Below the pieces are notes generated by a model. That model had not been told where the DNA came from and made no database searches. It saw only the letters and a program-made list of their open reading frames with translations. Source: Bacteroidota bacterium (lineage in GTDB: Bacteria; Bacteroidota; Bacteroidia; Bacteroidales; JAAYUG01). From it: a stretch of 10,272 nucleotides of DNA. The DNA is taken from the NCBI GenBank assembly GCA_021812865.1, contig JAKAMP010000048.1:1-10272 (forward strand), written 5' to 3'. Shown piece after piece: positions 6,811 to 10,272 of the stretch (the stretch's first letter is position 1; every line of letters starts with the position of its first letter). Position numbers and translations under genes: made by a program.

Positions 6811-8046
6811 TCAAGCTTCAACTCCATCAACCTTGTCAAGCGGGAATTCCAGGATAACCTGCGCACCGCCGTTTTTTGTGTTTCTAATTCTGACATCACC
6901 ATTGTGGGCAAGCATCACCAGCTTTGAAAAATACAGGTCCAGCCCCATATTAAGGTCAATATGGGCTTCGCCAATTACGAAAGGTCTGAACGCCTTATCC
7001 AGTACCACTTGTGGAAACCCTTTTCCCTCATCGGTAATAATGTAGGCGAAACGGTCTTTTTCAATTTTGTTTTCAATGGTGATTGTTCCACCCGTGGGTG
7101 AATATTTTATGGCATTGCCAATGGCAATGGTAAATGTTTCGGTGATCAGCGATACATCAACCTCAATAAAAATGGGAGCTTTACAAGGGACCATGGCAAT
7201 TGCCAGTTCTTGTTCAGCAATGCGCCCTGATAAAGACGAAAGAGTGTTTTCCAATAACTCCGGCAGCACAATCCTTGTCAGATGCAGAAATTTCCTTCCT
7301 TTCACCTGCAAGTTCGAAATTTCCAGCGCCTTATATGAGAATTTTTCCAGACGGCGAACCGATTCATCTAGAACATGCATCAGCACCGGCATATTATCGC
7401 CTGCCATGTCGTTTTTGATCAGCTCAAGCGGACCAATGATGCCGTTCAGCGGGGTTCTGATCTCATGACTCAAAATATTCAGAAACTCGGTTTTTGACTG
7501 ATCCAGCATTTCTATTTCCTTCATGGCAGAACTGAGCTTCTGATTAGCAACCTGCAACTCCTGCGTTCTCTGGTTTACCTGTTTCTCAAGCCACCGGGCC
7601 AGATTAGATAGCTGCTCCCGGTTTCGTTTAAGCTCAATGTGCGTATTGACCCTCGACACGATCTCTACGGGATTGAATGGCTTGATGATGTAGTCCACCG
7701 CTCCGCAATCAAAGCCTTTTTTCACTGAGTCCGGATCGTACCGGGCCGTAAGAAAGATTACCGGAATATCCCTGAAATTTTCGTTTCTTTTTATGATCTG
7801 GCAGACTTCAAAACCATCCATTTCAGGCATCATTACATCGAGCAATACCAGATCAAACCGATCTTTTGATATCCATTCCAGAGCATCTGTGCCATTCATG
7901 GCATATTCCACCTCATACTTGTAGAAACTCAGAATATTGGCTACAACCTGTATATTTTTCGGATTGTCGTCTACCAGAAGAATTCGGGCAGCAGATAAGC
8001 TGCTTTCGCTTTCTGTTTGATCTGTAGTAATCCACTCTGAATACAT
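6811..8046 (-). CDS. Receiver-histidine kinase (RR-HisKA-HATPase) with intact catalytic residues
   Basis: Residues below count from ATG 8044-8046 (411 aa). A TTG seven codons upstream (8065-8067) is rejected because it lies inside the -7 promoter box. The N-terminal receiver (about 20-137) has D26/D27, phospho-acceptor D70 in LLDVMMPEMDG, T100 and K122 in IIKPF. A coiled coil (about 140-185) connects to a HisKA domain with LSHEIRTPLNGIIG (H194, with the E and T of the HExxT motif) and a HATPase domain with N-box GNAIKYSP (N311), G1 box DEGKG (339-343) and a partial G2 box NMGLDLYFSK (G368). There is no transmembrane or PAS-like sensor, so input probably comes as phosphate or protein contact on the receiver. 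It is the first gene of the operon with the degenerate kinase and the ABC exporter. It is clearly paralogous to both other receiver-kinases here, especially in the receiver and linker. Confidence 0.92.
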   Translation of the reverse strand: MYSEWITTDQTESESSLSAARILLVDDNPKNIQVVANILSFYKYEVEYAMNGTDALEWISKDRFDLVLLDVMMPEMDGFEVCQIIKRNENFRDIPVIFLTARYDPDSVKKGFDCGAVDYIIKPFNPVEIVSRVNTHIELKRNREQLSNLARWLEKQVNQRTQELQVANQKLSSAMKEIEMLDQSKTEFLNILSHEIRTPLNGIIGPLELIKNDMAGDNMPVLMHVLDESVRRLEKFSYKALEISNLQVKGRKFLHLTRIVLPELLENTLSSLSGRIAEQELAIAMVPCKAPIFIEVDVSLITETFTIAIGNAIKYSPTGGTITIENKIEKDRFAYIITDEGKGFPQVVLDKAFRPFVIGEAHIDLNMGLDLYFSKLVMLAHNGDVRIRNTKNGGAQVILEFPLDKVDGVEA

Positions 8047-8064
8047 GGCTTGCGGATTTGAAAA

Positions 8065-8097
8065 CAAAATTAGTTTGCAAAAGAGCCTGAAAACAAG
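8065..8097 (-). promoter_or_regulatory. Bacteroidetes-type promoter of the kinase/exporter operon
   Basis: On the minus strand TAATTTTG (8065-8072) matches the Bacteroidetes -7 consensus TAnnTTTG exactly. CTTG (8094-8097) lies 21 bases upstream and fits the -33 TTG element. Transcription would begin around 8058-8060, giving a leader of only about 12 bases before ATG 8046. The box covers the alternative TTG codon at 8065-8067, which argues for the ATG start. Confidence 0.7.
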
Positions 8098-8101
8098 GTT
8101 G

Positions 8102-8177
8102 ATTTTACCTAAAATGCAACTATGGTAACTGAAAATTTTCAGTAATTACCCTTGTGGGGCATCAGTAAAATTACTGA
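8102..8177 (-). promoter_or_regulatory. Cluster of three inverted repeats upstream of the promoter (putative operators)
   Basis: Repeat 1 is ATTTTA-CC-TAAAAT (8102-8115). Repeat 2 is the perfect palindrome ACTGAAAATTTTCAGT (8128-8143), flanked by GGTA and TACC that also pair if a 3-base bulge is allowed. Repeat 3 is TCAGTAA-AA-TTACTGA (8162-8177). Repeats 2 and 3 share the pentamer ACTGA/TCAGT, present four times. From the inferred start near 8058 the centres lie at about -50, -77 and -111. This spacing suits binding by dimeric regulators. The nearby LuxR-type regulator is the obvious candidate, but that is inference. Confidence 0.55.
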
Positions 8178-8247
8178 AGTGGGTTATCACGGCAGAAACG
8201 TGCCAGGTGAATGAGCCTGCCGGAATAAAGGAAAACTACCTTTTGGA

Positions 8248-8907
8248 TCAAATTTCAATAATCTTGTTTTTGAGGGCATATATCAGCAGGGCTATGTAAT
8301 TCCGGGTGCCGGTTTTGGACATTAGGCTGGCTTTGTGGCTTTCAATGGTTTTATGACTGAGATGCAGTCTTTCCCCTATTTCCGCAGAGGAAAGGCCGGA
8401 ACACATGAGTTTGAGCACATCTGTTTCCCGGTCGGTGATAGTGTATCTATCCTCAATTTTTTTACGCGTTTCCGGCTTTTTATGGCCTATCTTTACAATC
8501 AACTGGCGCAGCAATTCATTTGAAAAATAGGATTCACCCTGGGACACCTGAGCAATGGCCTGTTCAAACTCATTCTTGCCGGAGCTCTTGAGAATGAAAC
8601 CTTTCGCTCCTGCCTGGATCATCTTATAATAGTATTCCTCATCGCCAAACATCGACAACACAAGAATTTTCATTTCGGGATACAATTCCAGGGCTCTTTG
8701 GGTCGCTTCAATCCCATCCATCACGGGCATGGCAATATCCATGATCACCAGGTCGGGATTGAGTCCTGGAAGGATATCGAGGAATATCTTACCGTTTGAA
8801 GCCTCAGCAATCACTTCCCCGATCAGTTTTTGTGTAATCAGCGCCTTAATCCCGTCCCTGAATATGTCATGATCATCTACCAGGATGATTTTTCGCAATT
8901 CGCTCAT
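8248..8907 (-). CDS. NarL/LuxR-family two-component response regulator
   Basis: This 219-residue protein is a typical full-length NarL/FixJ-type regulator. The receiver (about 5-122) has acidic residues D11/D12, phospho-acceptor D57 in VIMDIAMPVMDG, switch S85 and K107 in ILKSS. After a linker, a LuxR-type helix-turn-helix (about 155-219) contains YTITDRETDVLKLMCSGLSS, AEIGERLHLSHKTIESHKAS and a final dimerisation helix. ATG is 8905-8907 and the stop TGA. It starts 18 bases after the stop of the HisKA_3 kinase gene, which is the usual arrangement for a cognate pair. It is the only protein in the window with a recognisable DNA-binding domain, so it is the likely output of the phosphorelay. Candidate targets are the inverted repeats at 8102-8177 just downstream of its own gene. 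Confidence 0.94.
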   Translation of the reverse strand: MSELRKIILVDDHDIFRDGIKALITQKLIGEVIAEASNGKIFLDILPGLNPDLVIMDIAMPVMDGIEATQRALELYPEMKILVLSMFGDEEYYYKMIQAGAKGFILKSSGKNEFEQAIAQVSQGESYFSNELLRQLIVKIGHKKPETRKKIEDRYTITDRETDVLKLMCSGLSSAEIGERLHLSHKTIESHKASLMSKTGTRNYIALLIYALKNKIIEI

Positions 8908-8925
8908 GGCTATATGATTAGGTGT

Positions 8926-10113
8926 TCATTGTGCATCCGGATTGTTCTCCTCCCTGCGATTCCCGTTATGTGGTATGCTGATCCTCGCCTTCATTCCATT
9001 TCCTGGAACTGCTGAGAGAACACACTCACCATCCACCGAGGAAATGCGGTTTTGAATATTGAACAATCCCTGTCCCTTATGCTTGCTTTGAATCTCGTCA
9101 AGGTCGAATCCTTTTCCATTATCAGAAAATTCCAGTTGAAGGGTATTTCTCCTGTTAGAAATATTCAGTCTGATCTGCGTGGCGCCGGCATGTTTCAGCG
9201 TATTGTTGATGAGTTCGGTGATCACCCGGTAAATGATGAGTTCAATATCCTTATTTAAAGAAATTTTCAGGCTGTTTTTATACAGGATGTCTATCTTTCG
9301 GTTGATCGACACCTTGTCGACGAACGACGCAATGGCTTTGTTCAGCCCCAGGTTGTGCAGCATGTGCGGGCTCAGGTTATTGGAAATTTCCCTGAGGTTC
9401 TGGATGGCTTCGGTAAGCACTTCATTCCCTTTCTTGATTACAAACTCTTTGTTTTCATCGTCATCGGCAAGCCATTGGAAATACATTTGAATGGTGGAAA
9501 GCAGCGGTCCGATGCCATCATGGATCTCCTGTGCAAAACGGGTTCGTTCCTTTTCCTCGGCATGGATGGTTGCCGTTAGCAGGTTACGCTCCGTTTGCCT
9601 AAGGGCTTTTTCGGCTTTGATCCTCTCGGTATATTCTTCTTTCAGGCGCTGGTTGGCTATGCTGAGCTCTTCCGTTCTTTTCCTGACTTTTATTTCGAGG
9701 GATTCATTGAGCTCGGAGAGTTCCCTGTTGAGCCGGCTGAGGTTAAGATGCAATTGTATGCGATTCAGAAGTTCGGCTTCCCTGAAGGGCTTTATAATAT
9801 AATCCACTCCTCCGCTTTTATACCCGTTTTCAATGCTGTTGCTGTCGGTTTTTGCGGTGATGAAGATTACCGGAATGCGCGCCGTACGGGGATTGTTTTT
9901 GAGTTGACGACAAACTTCAAATCCATCGATTCCAGGCATCATCACGTCCAGCAATATCAGGTCAAATTCCTCTTTTTGTGTCCATTCGAATGTCTCATGT
10001 CCATTTAGGGCAAATTCAATATTGAATCCCTGCCTGGATAAGACATTCGCCGCTATCTGAATATTCGCCGGGTTGTCGTCAACAAGGAGGATGCTGGAAG
10101 GGGTATGGCTCAT
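8926..10113 (-). CDS. Receiver-HisKA_3 histidine kinase (NarX/DesK-like catalytic core)
   Basis: This encodes 395 residues. The N-terminal receiver (about 5-122) has D12/D13, phospho-acceptor D56 in LLDVMMPGIDG, T86 and K108 in IIKPF. A long coiled coil (about 125-190) leads to the HisKA_3 dimerisation box ERTRFAQEIHDGIGPLLS with phospho-acceptor H198. The HATPase has ELINNTLKHA (N303/N304), G1 box DNGKG (331-335) and GQGLFNIQNR (347-356). This catalytic class normally phosphorylates NarL/LuxR regulators, and one follows 18 bases downstream. No sensor or membrane segment is present; a receiver at the front implies input from another kinase, perhaps the protein encoded just upstream. The start ATG (10111-10113) overlaps the upstream stop as ATGA. 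The receiver is closely similar to those of the two kinases further down, although the catalytic half is of a different family. Confidence 0.93.
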   Translation of the reverse strand: MSHTPSSILLVDDNPANIQIAANVLSRQGFNIEFALNGHETFEWTQKEEFDLILLDVMMPGIDGFEVCRQLKNNPRTARIPVIFITAKTDSNSIENGYKSGGVDYIIKPFREAELLNRIQLHLNLSRLNRELSELNESLEIKVRKRTEELSIANQRLKEEYTERIKAEKALRQTERNLLTATIHAEEKERTRFAQEIHDGIGPLLSTIQMYFQWLADDDENKEFVIKKGNEVLTEAIQNLREISNNLSPHMLHNLGLNKAIASFVDKVSINRKIDILYKNSLKISLNKDIELIIYRVITELINNTLKHAGATQIRLNISNRRNTLQLEFSDNGKGFDLDEIQSKHKGQGLFNIQNRISSVDGECVLSAVPGNGMKARISIPHNGNRREENNPDAQ

Positions 10114-10272
10114 TTCTGCATATGATTCTTTAACTGGATGATGAATTCGGGAATGTTGGCAACCATGATCTTTTGCTTATCCACGTTGAACGACTGCACA
10201 GCGCTTTGCAATGCCTCACCATAGCGAATAACAGGGATACAGTCATGTTTTTTACCAATATCCATTATTTTT
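10110..10272 (-). CDS. C-terminal end of an upstream protein, possibly a hybrid sensor kinase
   Basis: The frame is open from the window edge to TGA at 10110-10112 and encodes about 53 residues ending VANIPEFIIQLKNHMQK. The segment KIMDIGKKHDCIPVIRYGEA then LQSAVQSFNVDKQ resembles, from memory, the C-terminal helical tail of Bacteroidetes hybrid histidine kinases (helices with IPxLxxYGxxLxxAxxSFDVxKM). No catalytic motif is visible in this piece, so the assignment rests on that resemblance and on the ATGA overlap with the receiver-HisKA_3 kinase gene. An ATG at 10263-10265 lies within the open frame and could in principle start a 51-residue protein, but a longer gene extending beyond the window is more likely. 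Confidence 0.6.
   Translation of the reverse strand, partial: KIMDIGKKHDCIPVIRYGEALQSAVQSFNVDKQKIMVANIPEFIIQLKNHMQK

Noticed and set aside
6806..6814. TTG at 6812-6814 as the start of the degenerate kinase
   Set aside because: It is possible because it overlaps the upstream stop, but an ATG lies only three codons later with the same 5-base spacing as the next gene pair, so ATG is preferred.
6203..7045. A 280-codon plus-strand reading frame across the two kinase genes
   Set aside because: It lies opposite strongly conserved receiver and HATPase motifs on the minus strand. Its translation is low-complexity and Phe/His-rich, as expected for an antisense shadow.
8190..8222. CGGCAG (8190-8195) and CTGCCG (8217-8222) as a terminator of the right-hand operon
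   Set aside because: The six-base arms are far apart (21-base loop) and no T run follows on the minus strand. It may be structure but does not support a terminator call.
1..10272. CRISPR array, tRNA or rRNA genes, insertion sequence ends, integrase or phage genes
   Set aside because: Looked for on both strands by eye; no regularly spaced repeats, no cloverleaf, no transposase or integrase motifs were found.

Overview
The window looks like a piece of a Bacteroidota (Bacteroidetes) chromosome. The evidence is a near-consensus Bacteroidetes promoter (TTG-N21-TAATTTTG), little sign of Shine-Dalgarno sequences, an N-terminal SucA segment of the Bacteroidetes type, a large ABCG-like exporter of a kind common in that phylum, and hybrid kinases that begin with a receiver domain. 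The genus cannot be read from the sequence. Every gene I can support is on the minus strand, so transcription runs from high to low coordinates.

Right block (10272 to 8248): the C-terminal end of an unidentified protein, probably a hybrid sensor kinase, overlaps by 4 bases (ATGA) a receiver plus HisKA_3 histidine kinase. A NarL/LuxR-type response regulator follows 18 bases later. HisKA_3 kinases normally pair with NarL/LuxR regulators, so the last two are probably a cognate pair.

Central regulatory gap (8047 to 8247): it holds a good Bacteroidetes promoter firing into the next operon and, upstream of it, three inverted repeats placed like activator or repressor sites.

Middle block (8046 to 2604): a tight three-gene operon with about 5-base spacings. 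It contains a receiver-HisKA-HATPase kinase with an intact phospho-acceptor His, a paralogue in which that His is Glu and other catalytic motifs have decayed, and a 1012-residue ABC half-exporter with the ATPase domain before the permease and a large extracytoplasmic insertion. A terminator-like hairpin follows. I infer a signalling and export module: a phosphorelay ending in the LuxR-type regulator controls the kinase/exporter operon, and the degenerate kinase tunes its active paralogue.

Left block (2603 to 1): a 308-base intergenic region with an unusual long imperfect hairpin, then a lipoprotein gene broken by one in-frame amber codon, overlapped (ATGA) by a small secreted cysteine-containing protein. 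A terminator-like hairpin follows, then the start of sucA (2-oxoglutarate dehydrogenase E1), cut by the window edge.

No tRNA, rRNA, CRISPR array, insertion sequence or phage gene is visible.
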